NCBI GenBank assembly: GCA_026713545.1
Contig: JAPOOG010000133.1
Location: forward strand, 1-62,981
Direction: 5' to 3'
Source of the DNA: Bryobacterales bacterium
Lineage (GTDB): Bacteria > Acidobacteriota > Terriglobia > Bryobacterales > UBA6623
DNA: 62,981 nucleotides
The notes below the pieces were generated by a model that was given only the letters and a program-made list of their open reading frames with translations, searched no databases and was not told the origin of the DNA. Position 1 is the first letter of the stretch. Every line of letters starts with the position of its first letter. Made by a program: the position numbers and the translations under genes. Shown here piece after piece: positions 1 through 8,534 of the stretch.

Positions 1-298
1 CCAACACTTCCAGGCTTCCTTCTCCCTGCTGATGCGCCTCTATGAATTTGCGGCGCAAATCATCCGCATAGGCTTTCGCCATCGTCTTCGCGTCGAAGTA
101 TTCGCCAGAGCCGTCTTCATTATCGCTGAAAATGCTCTCGCTGAGGACAAGGTGTGGACCCTCGGACAGGAAACTGCTGCTCAGACTTCCGGGCGTCCTG
201 TTCGGGCTCGCGGCGACTTCGAGGCTCCGGCAGCGAAGGCGAGTCGAGCCGGATCTTGGCAACTCGATGTTCAGCCGTCTGTGCCGCCGCCTAGGCAT
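1..298 (-). CDS. Possible partial gene of unknown function, cut by the window edge
   Basis: On the minus strand a frame stays open from an ATG at 296-298 to the window edge. Its later part reads like real protein (SDNEDGSGEYFDAKTMAKAY, then a charged helical stretch), while the first 30 residues are Arg-rich and may not be translated. I do not recognise a family. An overlapping plus-strand frame (32-394) has a less protein-like composition. The C-terminus lies outside the window, so length and start are uncertain. It borders transposase debris and could itself be a gene remnant. Confidence 0.3.
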   Translation of the reverse strand, partial: MPRRRHRRLNIELPRSGSTRLRCRSLEVAASPNRTPGSLSSSFLSEGPHLVLSESIFSDNEDGSGEYFDAKTMAKAYADDLRRKFIEAHQQGEGSLEVL

Positions 299-411
299 GC
301 CCTCGTCGTGGGTTGGCCTCCAGTGAGTGAGCGTGAAGCACGAAAGAGTCTCGCACAGCAACTGCGGCAGGGCGTTCGGCCCGTCGTCCGCTAGCGTTCA
401 GCCGCCCGGTC

Positions 412-561
412 TCAACCGTCGACGGCGGGGAACGCTCGGTTGTGCAAAACTTCAGCATTCGCCCAGGCTTCACAAAGCCCTTCGACGAAGGCGTCGAAGC
501 CGTGTTCGTCGAGCAGTTCGTTAAGCCTGCGGCAGAGGGCTTGTGAGGCGGTCTTGGGCAT
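412..561 (-). pseudogene. Transposase N-terminal remnant
   Basis: A short minus-strand frame reads MPKTASQALCRRLNELLDEH and continues GFDAFVEGLCE. This resembles the N-terminus of IS4/IS1182-like transposases, which commonly begin with a helix ending in HGFDAFVE. The resemblance stops after about 35 residues and the frame ends at 412, so only a fragment survives. The downstream stretch near 424-475 is repeated in altered form at about 2728-2780, suggesting shared mobile-element debris. The family assignment rests on recalled motif similarity only. Confidence 0.4.
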
Positions 562-631
562 GTCCACTGTTCTTGCCCTCGTCGTCCATGGCCAAAACAA
601 TGGTTCCAGGAAAGTACTTTTCTCGGGGCTG

Positions 632-1525
632 TCAGGGTTTGTCGCTAGCTCCCATGAAGAATTCAGTGCCTCTGTAAATCGGCGGGCGGTAGTCGGGATC
701 GTGCAAAACGTACAGGTTGAAGGCGGCGGAACCCGGAGCAATCTTCCCCTCGCTGTTCAATTCGTAGCTGTCTCCGCCCGACTCGAACGCCGCCGTGCTG
801 CCACGGACCTCGCCCAGCTTGCGGAAACCCAACTCTGGGTGAGGTACGAGGGAGAAGGTAAACTGCCCCTTAGGCGCCCAGTAGAGCTTGACGAAGGGTC
901 CACTGATCATTCCATCCATAGATGCCGTGGCTTCGGCGAGTGTACCGTTGACGACGAGCCGCGGCGCACGAAGCCTTATTTCGGCGTCGTGGACCGTGAA
1001 GTCGCGAGCCGGCCCGGCAACGGTCTCCCTGCGGTGATTCCTGCCGAAGAGAACATATTCAACCAGTTTCTGGCCTGTCTCCGGATTAACAAAAAGGTCA
1101 AAAGCCAGCGTGTCGCCGCTCCGAACCCACTGGGGCGGGGGGTATCGCGGAGGTGCGAGCTTCTTCCACGTCTCTGGATTTTCGAGACCCAGCCGCTCAG
1201 GACCGGCCGAAAGCGGCAGGATGCTGACACGAAGAGTCGAACCGTCTTGGAGCGGTTCGACTGCAATGTCGTAACCGAAGTAGGTTTTGTGCGACCGGTC
1301 TTGCATGTAACGGTGAATGACGTAGTCCGAAGCCATCACGCCTCCACCTCCCAAACGCCGCGCCTGGGTGCGATCGCCGGAGGGTTCCAACCGGGCCTCG
1401 AACTGAACGTGAATCTTGGCCCTGTTAGTGGCTCCGGCCTTCATGACTATGAGCGGCTCCGCCTTCGCCAAAGTACACACGAGACAGCACAGCGTAAGCC
1501 ATTGACTAATTCTCTTGAGATTCAT
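632..1525 (-). CDS. Hypothetical secreted protein
   Basis: A 297-residue protein starting MNLKRISQWLTLCCLVCTLA, a Sec-type signal peptide probably cleaved after AKA. I chose the ATG at 1525 over the in-frame ATG 36 nt upstream because AGAGGTGA sits about 6 nt before it. The mature part is rich in beta-prone segments with no recognised catalytic motif. It lies downstream of the ECF sigma factor and its small membrane partner on the same strand, overlapping the partner's end by 20 nt. It is therefore probably the third gene of that operon and perhaps a target or sensor of the pathway. Function is unknown. Confidence 0.7.
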   Translation of the reverse strand: MNLKRISQWLTLCCLVCTLAKAEPLIVMKAGATNRAKIHVQFEARLEPSGDRTQARRLGGGGVMASDYVIHRYMQDRSHKTYFGYDIAVEPLQDGSTLRVSILPLSAGPERLGLENPETWKKLAPPRYPPPQWVRSGDTLAFDLFVNPETGQKLVEYVLFGRNHRRETVAGPARDFTVHDAEIRLRAPRLVVNGTLAEATASMDGMISGPFVKLYWAPKGQFTFSLVPHPELGFRKLGEVRGSTAAFESGGDSYELNSEGKIAPGSAAFNLYVLHDPDYRPPIYRGTEFFMGASDKP

Positions 1526-1826
1526 CGTTTTCACCTCTGATGATTCTGGGTTCGACATCACTCACGAGCTGAAAGTTCGAGAAAGCGGGCCCTGCGTCCA
1601 TGTTGGTGCCGTCCGCGGGGCGAAAACTCAGCATCCCCCACACCAGCAGCGCCGCTAGGACAAGCCCGGCAACCGGGACCGGAATCTGAATCCGTCCCCG
1701 CAGCATCCATACCCACCAGCGCGTTTCCTGATCAGCGTGCAGCCTCGCCTCGAGCGAGGCGGGTGCGCGCGGGACCCTCCACTGGGCAAGAAGCTTGTTC
1801 AGATCGTCGTTATTCAGTGGTTGCAT
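1506..1826 (-). CDS. Small single-pass membrane protein, putative anti-sigma factor
   Basis: A 106-residue protein with a cytoplasmic N-terminus (MQPLNNDDLNKLLAQWRVPR), one transmembrane helix at about residues 47-66 (IPVPVAGLVLAALLVWGML) and a short acidic C-terminal tail. It starts 11 nt after the stop of the ECF sigma gene, the usual place for an anti-sigma factor. No zinc-binding HxxxCxxC anti-sigma motif is visible, so this role rests on position and topology only. It overlaps the start of the next gene by 20 nt, so the three genes are probably co-transcribed and translationally coupled. Confidence 0.6.
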   Translation of the reverse strand: MQPLNNDDLNKLLAQWRVPRAPASLEARLHADQETRWWVWMLRGRIQIPVPVAGLVLAALLVWGMLSFRPADGTNMDAGPAFSNFQLVSDVEPRIIRGENDESQEN

Positions 1827-1837
1827 GATTCGTTGAC

Positions 1838-2326
1838 TCAGGCTGGCGCCAGCGGCGCAAGCGCTCGTCTGAGGTTTCCACGGGCGCGATGAAGGCGCGC
1901 CTTGACAGCGCCGACTTCCGCTTCGACCGTTCCGGCAATCTCCTTGAGCGAAAGGCCCTCGTACTCGGCCAGCACAAGAACCTCGCGCTGCAACGGTGGC
2001 AGAGCATTGACAGCGTGTGCGACCAGTGCAGCTGTCTCTTGTCCAGCAGGACAGATCGGCTCGACAGCCGGCTCTTCATCCCCGATGGAATTCCATCGGC
2101 CCTCCGCACGCCAGCGCTTGAGAATCAGATTGCGCGCAACCCCGAGCAGGAAACAGCGCAGCGTGCCGCGCTCCGGGTCGTATCGTGCTGCATTGCGAAG
2201 CAAGGTCAAAAAGCAATCCTGGGCGACTTCTTCGGCGTCCTGCGCGTTCCCCGTCATGCGGTAGCTGAAGCCGTAGACGGCGTCTTTGTGTTCCCGGAAA
2301 GCGGCATTGAACTCGGATCGCTTCAC
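1838..2326 (-). CDS. ECF-type RNA polymerase sigma factor
   Basis: A 162-residue sigma-70 family protein of extracytoplasmic-function size. Region 2 is seen in YGFSYRMTGNAQDAEEVAQD and the following FLTLLRNAARYDP. Region 4 is seen in LPPLQREVLVLAEYEGLSLK followed by the recognition helix EIAGTVEAEVGAVKARLHRA. It directs RNA polymerase to an alternative promoter set, probably under control of the small membrane protein encoded just downstream. It heads a three-gene operon read towards the window start. The family is certain; the stimulus is unknown. Confidence 0.92.
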   Translation of the reverse strand: MKRSEFNAAFREHKDAVYGFSYRMTGNAQDAEEVAQDCFLTLLRNAARYDPERGTLRCFLLGVARNLILKRWRAEGRWNSIGDEEPAVEPICPAGQETAALVAHAVNALPPLQREVLVLAEYEGLSLKEIAGTVEAEVGAVKARLHRARGNLRRALAPLAPA

Positions 2327-2823
2327 TCGCTTGACTCGCGTGGAAGACCACGGCTTCTAGGGAGTATTACCTGGAGCGGCCGGAAAGGATACGGTGGTCG
2401 TACGGAATTTCCTCTCGACCCGTGGATACGGATCGTGAAATGAACGTAGAACGAGCGAACGTCGGTGATCTGCCGCACCGTGATCGGCTTGACAATTACG
2501 TATTCGATCGCCCCAATGGCGACTTCAGTCTCCGCTGCCTTGGGTCTTGCCCGCCAGAGCTACTAGATCGAGATTTTCGTTTTAGCCCCCCGGCGGCACA
2601 ACGGTAGCGCGGTCAAGGCTGCCCTGCGTTCCGCTCATGTGCGCCACTATCGCAAAGGGGAACGGAACAGTGTCATGTGTTTTGGCCGACAATGACCGAG
2701 ACCCAGAGCGCGCAGATACTCCTTGACGGCGTGGGAATGATCGGTTGTGAGACACTCCAGCATTCGCCCAGGCTTCACGGGTCGCGGAGCACGACCGGCC
2801 TTCGTTACCGCTGATAAAACCAT
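2327..2823. other. About 500-bp intergenic stretch with mobile-element debris
   Basis: No convincing intact gene. On the minus strand around 2647-2780 a short frame reads VKPGRMLECLTTDHSHAVKE and ends RSPLR-stop; its DNA at 2728-2780 (core CCAGCATTCGCCCAGGCTTC) repeats the debris at 424-475. A fragment of the BCCT transporter gene follows directly. Confidence 0.4.
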
Positions 2824-2952
2824 ATGACCGAGATCTCGAAGATCGACTACAAGCCAAGTCAGGACAATGTCCAGTTTCTCGGCCTCGACATCCACAATCC
2901 GGTCTTCTTCGTCTCCAGCCTCACCATCATCGCATTCGTCGCCGGGGCGCTG
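2824..2952 (+). pseudogene. 5' fragment of a BCCT transporter gene (duplicate of the gene at 18735)
   Basis: Begins MTEISKIDYKPSQDNVQFLG and matches the first 43 codons of the intact BCCT gene at 18735 almost base for base, including the CCAT immediately before the ATG. Similarity ends abruptly at about 2952, after VAGAL, and the frame then reads unrelated sequence and stops at 3024. The differences seen are scattered single-base changes, so this is an older partial duplication rather than an assembly copy. It cannot make a transporter. Confidence 0.85.
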
Positions 2953-3311
2953 TTTCCTACAGCCAACTGCAACAAAGCCACGGCGCGGAGCACCACCCGG
3001 ACTTGTTCGATGCCGCCGCCCTAAGAGCTTCTTTAGAGCCCCTGATCCTTCGCGGAGATTTCACCACGCAGAACGGGACGAGGCATGCCTCCAGTGTGTC
3101 CTAAAACATCTTGCCCCCAATATGTTTATTTGCGAAATATTCAGACAGTCAGTGAACTAGCGAGGAAGCCCTCAGACCGACAAGCAGGTTAACTGATCGC
3201 CGCGTCAACTTGACTCGAATGTAAACCTTGGCAGCGAAGAAAAAACCTGGCGGAAATCTGGGCGGACTGCGAATGACATCGGTTGTTATCAACATCAATC
3301 CACATAGAGGT

Positions 3312-3558
3312 AGAATTGGAACGTCCTCCCACTACAAGATCACCAGGAAGCTCGGTGAGGGCGGGATGGGTGTTTATCAACAAGGCCGAGGACACGAAGC
3401 TCAAGCTGCCTGTAGTGCTGAAGTTTCTACCGACCCATCTTCTAAGCAATACCGATATTCGAGCCAGATTCAAGACGGAAGCGCAGGCTGCCGCTACGCT
3501 GCATCACCCTGACATCTGTCCGGTATTCGAGATTGACGAGTGGAGACCCTGGCGGTGA
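3312..3558 (+). pseudogene. Frameshifted N-terminal remnant of a Ser/Thr protein kinase
   Basis: One frame reads SSHYKITRKLGEGGMGV, the glycine-rich loop of a Hanks-type kinase. Sequence then continues one frame over as KAEDTKLKLPVVLKFLPTHL and onwards to HHPDICPVFEIDEW. Together these match the first 80 residues of the intact kinase at 33982-36780. The shift lies near 3375, where the valine-tyrosine codons appear disrupted by an extra base. The catalytic HRD and DFG motifs are missing. It is a dead fragment beside the BCCT fragment. Confidence 0.8.
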
Positions 3559-3616
3559 TTCTGCACCGGAAGGAGTTTCGGTTCGGGTACGAGGGCTCGG
3601 GGTGGGAGCGCGTCAT

Positions 3617-5479
3617 TCAGGTTACGATTGCGCTGCGAGTTGGATGCCGACGTTCGACACCGACGGTAAAACGTACACGCGTACCACGCGCAGAAGAATC
3701 AATCGCAAAGTCCGCTTGGTCGCCGTAGCAGAGGTGTAGCCGGCGCTGAACGTTGGCAAGTCCGTTCCCAGCAGAATCGACGGCCCGCGGATCAAAACCA
3801 GCGCCATCGTCGGTCACTTCAACCGACAAGTGGCCTTTCGCAAGCGAAGCGTGGACCCGGACCTCCCCGCCCTCGGGCTTGGCGCTCACACCATGCTTCA
3901 CCGCATTCTCCACAAGCGGCTGGATCGACAGCGCTGGCACCTGCAGCGATCGAGCATCGTCATCAAGCTCGATGCTGGTAGACAGCCGGTCGCCCAGGCG
4001 CAGTCGCTCGATCTGCAAGTAGGCCTCGACGATCCTGAACTCTTCTTCCAGGGAAACGAACTGCCGCTTGCCCCCGAGGGCATAGCGGAAGATATCGGCG
4101 AGATTGACCAGTGTTTCGCGGGCGTTGGCGGCGGTGCGCGGAATGACGCCGTAGAGAGCATTGAGCGCGTTGAACAGGAAGTGCGGGTTGATCTGTGCAC
4201 GCAGCGTCTCCAGCTCCGCTTCGGCCAGCAAGCGGTGCTGTCGATCCTGACGAAGCCGCTCGACCTGTCCTGCGACTTCCGCCGCGAGTAGGTCGAGGTC
4301 AGCAAGATCTTCGCTCAGGTACCTCCGGCCGCCTTGGCGAGGTCCGAGCAAGAGCGTCCGCGTCTCGTCTCGCGCGAATCGAAAAGGTACGACAACCTCC
4401 GCCCAGCGGTACCTGTCATTCGTCGCGCGATCGAAAGCTCGCGTCGAAAGGGTTTCTACTTTCGTCCCGTAAGCGGATCCTTTCTCATCAAGAAGCCACC
4501 AGCGCTTGGCGGAGACAAATCGCGCGATTCGTTTCGAGGCTTCATTGAGGAGTTCATTCTCGTCATCCGGCTGCAGCGAGCGCAGGCTTCCGATAACGTC
4601 TTCTACATTCCCGCGCCGGAAGAGCACGCCTTGCACCCAGACGCGCAGCCGGTCGCGCACAAGAGGGTAGGCGACAATCGCGACACTCGCCAGAATGAGG
4701 AACACCGCGACGCTGAGGGCGCCCGTTTCGTGGGGCTCAAACAAACCGAGTTGGCTCCCAAGCACGAGCAAGGCGGCGGCAATCAGTGCTGCGAGCAAGA
4801 AAGCGCCTAGCAGGCGGATGAAGACATCAAGCAGCAGGAAACGGTAGTCCTGCAGTAGTACGAATAGGGCGAGTGGTATGCCGGCGTGATGAAAAAGCAG
4901 CTCGTGTGCCCAGGACCCCGGGCCGTGCTCGGCGCCGAAATGCACAAACGAAGCGGCGAGCAGAAACAACGATATCGCCGCGAAGGCCCTCATGCCGGCC
5001 GCGCGATGGTCGGCCCGGCCACGCGAAAGCAATACCGCCGCGACAACGGCGAGCGCTCCGAAGCCGTAGGTGATGAGCCGGACCCCGACCTCGTGCGACG
5101 CCATCGGGAAGTCGAACGCCTCCGAGAGATGGCTGAGGGATGCGACGCCGCCGACCGCGTACCCGCCGTGACACAGCCAGCGGTACTCCGTCCCGAGTGC
5201 CAGATGAAGCAGCACGCACGGCAGCAAGCTTAGTACCGCAAAGCTGAGCGAAGCCAAGATTTGGCTCGCTCCGCTGCCCGGCGAAGAGAACAAGACCGCG
5301 AGCGAACCGGCGTTCCAGCAAACGGCCAAGCCCGCAGCCGCGGCTGGCAACCCGGTCTCGGCGCGCGATCCGGTGCGGACGCTTCGCAGCAGCAGCAAAA
5401 GGAATGCTCCGAAAGCGGTGATCCCCGCCAAGTGTCCGAGCGCGTTGATCAGAGTCGGGAGATAGGTGGTCACATCCAC
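3617..5479 (-). CDS. LytS-type membrane sensor histidine kinase
   Basis: A 620-residue protein. The first ~290 residues form seven or eight hydrophobic helices interrupted by short polar loops. A GAF-like or linker region follows, then a His_kinase (PF06580-type) domain with RAQINPHFLFNALNALYGVI near residues 425-445, whose His is the phospho-acceptor. The C-terminal HATPase_c domain shows QPLVENAVKHGV and DDGAGFDP. It probably phosphorylates the LytTR regulator encoded divergently from 5683; the ~200 bp between them can hold both promoters. The ligand is unknown. The partnership is inferred from adjacency and family habit. Confidence 0.9.
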   Translation of the reverse strand: MDVTTYLPTLINALGHLAGITAFGAFLLLLLRSVRTGSRAETGLPAAAAGLAVCWNAGSLAVLFSSPGSGASQILASLSFAVLSLLPCVLLHLALGTEYRWLCHGGYAVGGVASLSHLSEAFDFPMASHEVGVRLITYGFGALAVVAAVLLSRGRADHRAAGMRAFAAISLFLLAASFVHFGAEHGPGSWAHELLFHHAGIPLALFVLLQDYRFLLLDVFIRLLGAFLLAALIAAALLVLGSQLGLFEPHETGALSVAVFLILASVAIVAYPLVRDRLRVWVQGVLFRRGNVEDVIGSLRSLQPDDENELLNEASKRIARFVSAKRWWLLDEKGSAYGTKVETLSTRAFDRATNDRYRWAEVVVPFRFARDETRTLLLGPRQGGRRYLSEDLADLDLLAAEVAGQVERLRQDRQHRLLAEAELETLRAQINPHFLFNALNALYGVIPRTAANARETLVNLADIFRYALGGKRQFVSLEEEFRIVEAYLQIERLRLGDRLSTSIELDDDARSLQVPALSIQPLVENAVKHGVSAKPEGGEVRVHASLAKGHLSVEVTDDGAGFDPRAVDSAGNGLANVQRRLHLCYGDQADFAIDSSARGTRVRFTVGVERRHPTRSAIVT

Positions 5480-5682
5480 AGCGCGAAGGCTCTCTTATGC
5501 TCGATTAAACCACCGGGTTTTGCGAGCGCAAACCGAGACCGAGTGAAGATGGACCCACGCCGGTTCAATCCGACGTCCGCTTATGCTGAGATCAATCCCG
5601 TTCATTGAGCGGAGCGACCCGCTTGCGGGAACACTCTGGCCGCAACAAACGTTTCGCGTTAAAAGATGAAAACGACACCCTG

Positions 5683-6441
5683 ATGCGAAAAGCCCTGCGC
5701 ACTATCATCGTTGATGACGAGCCGATGGCGCGGAAGGTCTTGGCGGAAGAGTTGGCCGAGGCCGAAGACATCGAGCTGGTTGGTGAAGCGGAGAACGGCG
5801 AGGCCGCGGTTCTCCAAATCGAGGAGCTTGCGCCGGATCTCGTTCTCCTCGATGTTCAGATGCCGGTGAAAGACGGCTTCGAGGTCGTGCGCAGCATCGA
5901 GGGAGCGCTGCCCGCGATCATTTTTGTAACTGCCTACAGCGAGCATGCGCTGCGAGCCTTCGAAGTCGGAGCGGTAGACTACCTTCTCAAGCCGATCAGC
6001 CAGGAACGCCTTCGTGCCGCGCTCGACCGCGCTTGCGAGGCCCGTCGGCGTCCGCTTGAAAGCGCGGAGCGGGTCGCTAAGGCAGTCAACGCAGCCGATA
6101 GCGAAAGGCCTCGACGCAGGCCGAAGATCGTCGGGCGGCAAGGCCATCACTTCCACTTGCTGGACCTGGACGAGGTCTACGCCTTTCAAGCGGACGGTGA
6201 AATCGTGTGGGTTCTCACCGCCGACAAGAAGTTCATGGCGACGCAGACATTGCAAGCGTTGGAAGACCGCCTCGCCGGCACGCAATTCCAACGCGTCCAT
6301 CGCAGCGTTCTCCTCAATACCGATAAGATCCGCAAGTTGGGCGCGCTGAGCAGTCAGCGATGGCTCCTCACACTAGCCAACGGACTCGAATTCACCGTCA
6401 GCAAGCGGCAGGCGCCTGCCGTCCGCAGCCTCTTGCGGTGA
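5683..6441 (+). CDS. LytTR-family response regulator
   Basis: A 252-residue protein: receiver domain at residues 5-125 with acidic pocket DDE at 11-13, phospho-acceptor Asp57 in LVLLDVQMP, and the conserved Lys in LLKPIS. A LytTR DNA-binding domain occupies about residues 150-250 (HFHLLDLDEVYAFQADGEIV, then FQRVHRSVLLNTDKIRKL). I chose the ATG at 5683 because it places the receiver beta-1 strand (RTIIVDDEP) at the usual distance; an in-frame start 78 nt upstream would add an unlikely basic tail. It probably acts with the histidine kinase encoded divergently. Target genes cannot be read from the sequence; the metal locus downstream is one candidate. Confidence 0.9.
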   Translation: MRKALRTIIVDDEPMARKVLAEELAEAEDIELVGEAENGEAAVLQIEELAPDLVLLDVQMPVKDGFEVVRSIEGALPAIIFVTAYSEHALRAFEVGAVDYLLKPISQERLRAALDRACEARRRPLESAERVAKAVNAADSERPRRRPKIVGRQGHHFHLLDLDEVYAFQADGEIVWVLTADKKFMATQTLQALEDRLAGTQFQRVHRSVLLNTDKIRKLGALSSQRWLLTLANGLEFTVSKRQAPAVRSLLR

Positions 6442-6559
6442 TCCTTCAGGGGTCTTCCTGTCCCGCTCGTGGGTTTTTTCACCCCCGCTCGCAAGATTCA
6501 CCTCGGAATCGCGGCCCTGCTTTCGTAGTGAAGGACGGACCAAAGGGATACCTGTGTAA

Positions 6560-7429
6560 TTTCACCTCCAGTGCCTCTTCGTGCTGCTTCCAGCCCTGTT
6601 CGCCTGGGCGAAGTCGAAGGGGCGTGTTTCCGGCGCCGTCTCCATGAAGGAGACCGGCGGGCCGTTGCATGGCGTGTGCATTCTGATCGTTGAGCTGGGC
6701 TGAAGCACGATCAGTGACGACGATGGGGCTTATGAGTTCGAGCGGGTGCTGTTTGGCGAGTATCACGTGATTGCCCACTTCGACGGCATTTTCACTGGTG
6801 CGGCGGAGGTCGTCACCGTGGAAGCCGGCGTTGACGCGACAGCGGATTTTCTGCTGGAGCTCAAGCCGCAGCGCTACGAGATCACGGTCACGCCGGGAGA
6901 AAAACAGGAGACCGCCTTCGAAGCCTTTCAGAGCGTCGATTCGATTGCGGCGTACGATCTCACCGAGTCGACGGTCGTCTCACTCGGTGAAACTCTTGAT
7001 CACATGGTCGGCACGGGCATCGCCGTGAGCCGGCGCCACGAGATGCACCGCCATCCTCACAGGGCCTGCGTGGTTTTGTCTCGGCTCGGCCGGGTCGACC
7101 AACACCCTCGGCGGAGCCAGCGCCGTTTCGAGTACGGCCACAAGAAATGGATGCTGTGGGGCCAGGGCGCCAGGGCGGCGGGGTGCGAACCGGTGACTAC
7201 ACGGCCCCGATACAGGGTGAGATCTTCAACTCCCGCTCTCTCACGGCCAACGGCGGCGGCTTCGGATGGTAGGGCAACAAGACCTTCTTCAGCATCGACC
7301 CCAAGTACGACGAAGGCTCCCACGGCGTCCCCTTCGACAAAGAGTTCCACGGAGGACACGACGAAGAAGAGGACGAACATGACGAGGAGGACGCCGCGCT
7401 TGACGGCGATGCCGTCGCCGGCTGGTTGA
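6560..7429 (+). pseudogene. Wrecked TonB-dependent receptor with His/Asp-rich segment
   Basis: Pieces in shifting frames match the intact receptor at 8535. They are a carboxypeptidase-regulatory-like domain (GRVSGAVSMKETGGPLHGV, then YEFERVLFGEYHVIAHFDG), the TonB-box region (EITVTPGEKQETAFEAFQSV), and barrel parts (YTAPIQGEIFNSRSLTANGG). A metal-loop-like acidic/His stretch follows (HGGHDEEEDEHDEEDAA). In-frame stops occur after LIVELG and after GGFGW, with frameshifts near 7040 and 7180. The plug and most of the barrel are missing. It is a degraded paralogue of the downstream receptor. Confidence 0.8.
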
Positions 7430-7671
7430 CGATTCTGCTTCGCGTGCAGGGCGAGGATCTCTTCTGGACAAAAGGGATTCTGCACGTGCGCGGCATGAAG
7501 GAGCGCTTCGTGATCCAGGCTGTGCACATGATGCTTGACGGAGGCCCGGATCGACCTTGGGCGCTGGACGAACCGAGGAAAAGCCGGCTAGTGTTCATCG
7601 GCCGCAACCTCGACCGCGAGGCGTTGCTAGCCGGCTTGCGTTCCTGTATCGCGTCGCCCGCTCCTTCGTGA
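7430..7671 (+). pseudogene. C-terminal remnant of a CobW-family GTPase (metallochaperone)
   Basis: The plus-strand frame reads GEDLFWTKGILHVRGMKERF, then VHMMLDGGPDRPWALDEPRK and SRLVFIGRNLDREALLAG. This is the CobW C-terminal domain, in which small G3E GTPases such as zinc metallochaperones end. The GTPase domain with its P-loop is absent: the segment is joined after a stop codon to remains of the TonB receptor. It is very unlikely to be translated. Its survival suggests a CobW chaperone gene once lay next to the metal receptor. Confidence 0.8.
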
Positions 7672-7766
7672 ATGCCGCTTGCCGGATGCTTTGGACCGTT
7701 CGTAAGAAAGTAGATCGGTTTTCCAGCACCAACCTGTATCATGGCGGGATATTGCCACCAGGACAC

Positions 7767-8189
7767 GTGCAGTTGAGGAAGCGGGGAGATGGGATTGGTG
7801 CGACAATCGATCGCGCCGGCATGACGTTGTCTCTCTCCTGCGGATTGCACTGCACCTTCACTCCGCTGCTGATCGGGCTTGCGGCCAGTCTGCCCATCGG
7901 CTGGCTCCTTGACGAGTCCACGGAGGTGCTGCTGCTCGCCGCGGCGGTCCTGACAGGGGCCTTGAGCCTTGGACCCTGCTACTGGCGACGACACCGGCGC
8001 AAACGCTGCCTCGCCATGTTTGCCGTCGGGGCGGGCTTGCTTGTTCTAGCTAAGCTCGGGCCCGTCGGGGAGCGATGGGAGCCTTGGACTGTCGCCTCTG
8101 GGGCTACATTGCTCGCCACTGCGCACCTCGTCAACCTCCGTCTCTGCCGGCAGTGCGCGCGATGTGAAGCCGAGGAGCCGTTCGCGTGA
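7767..8189 (+). CDS. MerC-like small inner-membrane protein
   Basis: A 140-residue protein with four hydrophobic helices. The first helix region carries SLSCGLHCTFTPLL, typical of the MerC domain, and two further Cys sites follow (GPCYWRRHRRKRC and CRQCARCEAEE). MerC proteins of mercury operons move metal ions across the inner membrane; relatives outside such operons occur next to zinc-related genes. I chose GTG at 7767, preceded by AGGA. An internal ATG (MTLSLS) is possible but would cut into the first helix. It overlaps the next gene by one base (TGATG), so the two are co-translated, and it lies inside the metal locus. Substrate inferred as Zn or a similar soft metal, not shown. Confidence 0.75.
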   Translation: MQLRKRGDGIGATIDRAGMTLSLSCGLHCTFTPLLIGLAASLPIGWLLDESTEVLLLAAAVLTGALSLGPCYWRRHRRKRCLAMFAVGAGLLVLAKLGPVGERWEPWTVASGATLLATAHLVNLRLCRQCARCEAEEPFA

Positions 8190-8449
8190 TGCGTCGACTT
8201 CTACTACTGCTGCTGGCGCTGGGGCTGTGGCAGATCGCCTATGCCCAGATCCACTGCGCTTTGGAAACGGCGGATTCCGACGAGGCTTGCTGCGAGCTTT
8301 GCCACCTGAGTAGTTTGACGCCGATCGATTGCAGCGCCCTTCGGCTGTTTTCGCCAAATCCAACGTTCCACTCCAAAGACACCCTCCCCCGCCGCACTCC
8401 CCTGTTCACAGCCTTGCGGCCCAGCCAGCCACGCGCACCTCCCCTCTGA
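8189..8449 (+). CDS. Small exported Cys-rich protein, function unknown
   Basis: An 86-residue protein with a strong signal peptide (MRRLLLLLLALGLWQIAYAQ, cleavage probably after AYA). The short mature part has five Cys and two His in its first ~35 residues (IHCALETADSDEACCELCHL, then IDCSAL), a possible metal or redox site, and a Pro/Arg-rich tail. It starts on the stop codon of the MerC-like gene and ends 85 nt before the TonB receptor. I recognise no family. A role in periplasmic metal binding is a guess from context. Confidence 0.6.
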   Translation: MRRLLLLLLALGLWQIAYAQIHCALETADSDEACCELCHLSSLTPIDCSALRLFSPNPTFHSKDTLPRRTPLFTALRPSQPRAPPL

Positions 8450-8534
8450 GTTTCGTCCACGTTTCTTATCTAGCGGCCCCGCAATAGCGTGCGCCGCCAA
8501 CAGCATTGTGAGCGAGTGAAGGGGGAGATTTCCG

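Noticed and set aside
2340..2820. Searched for a tRNA or small RNA gene
   Set aside because: No cloverleaf, TPsiC arm or terminator-like structure could be found by eye.
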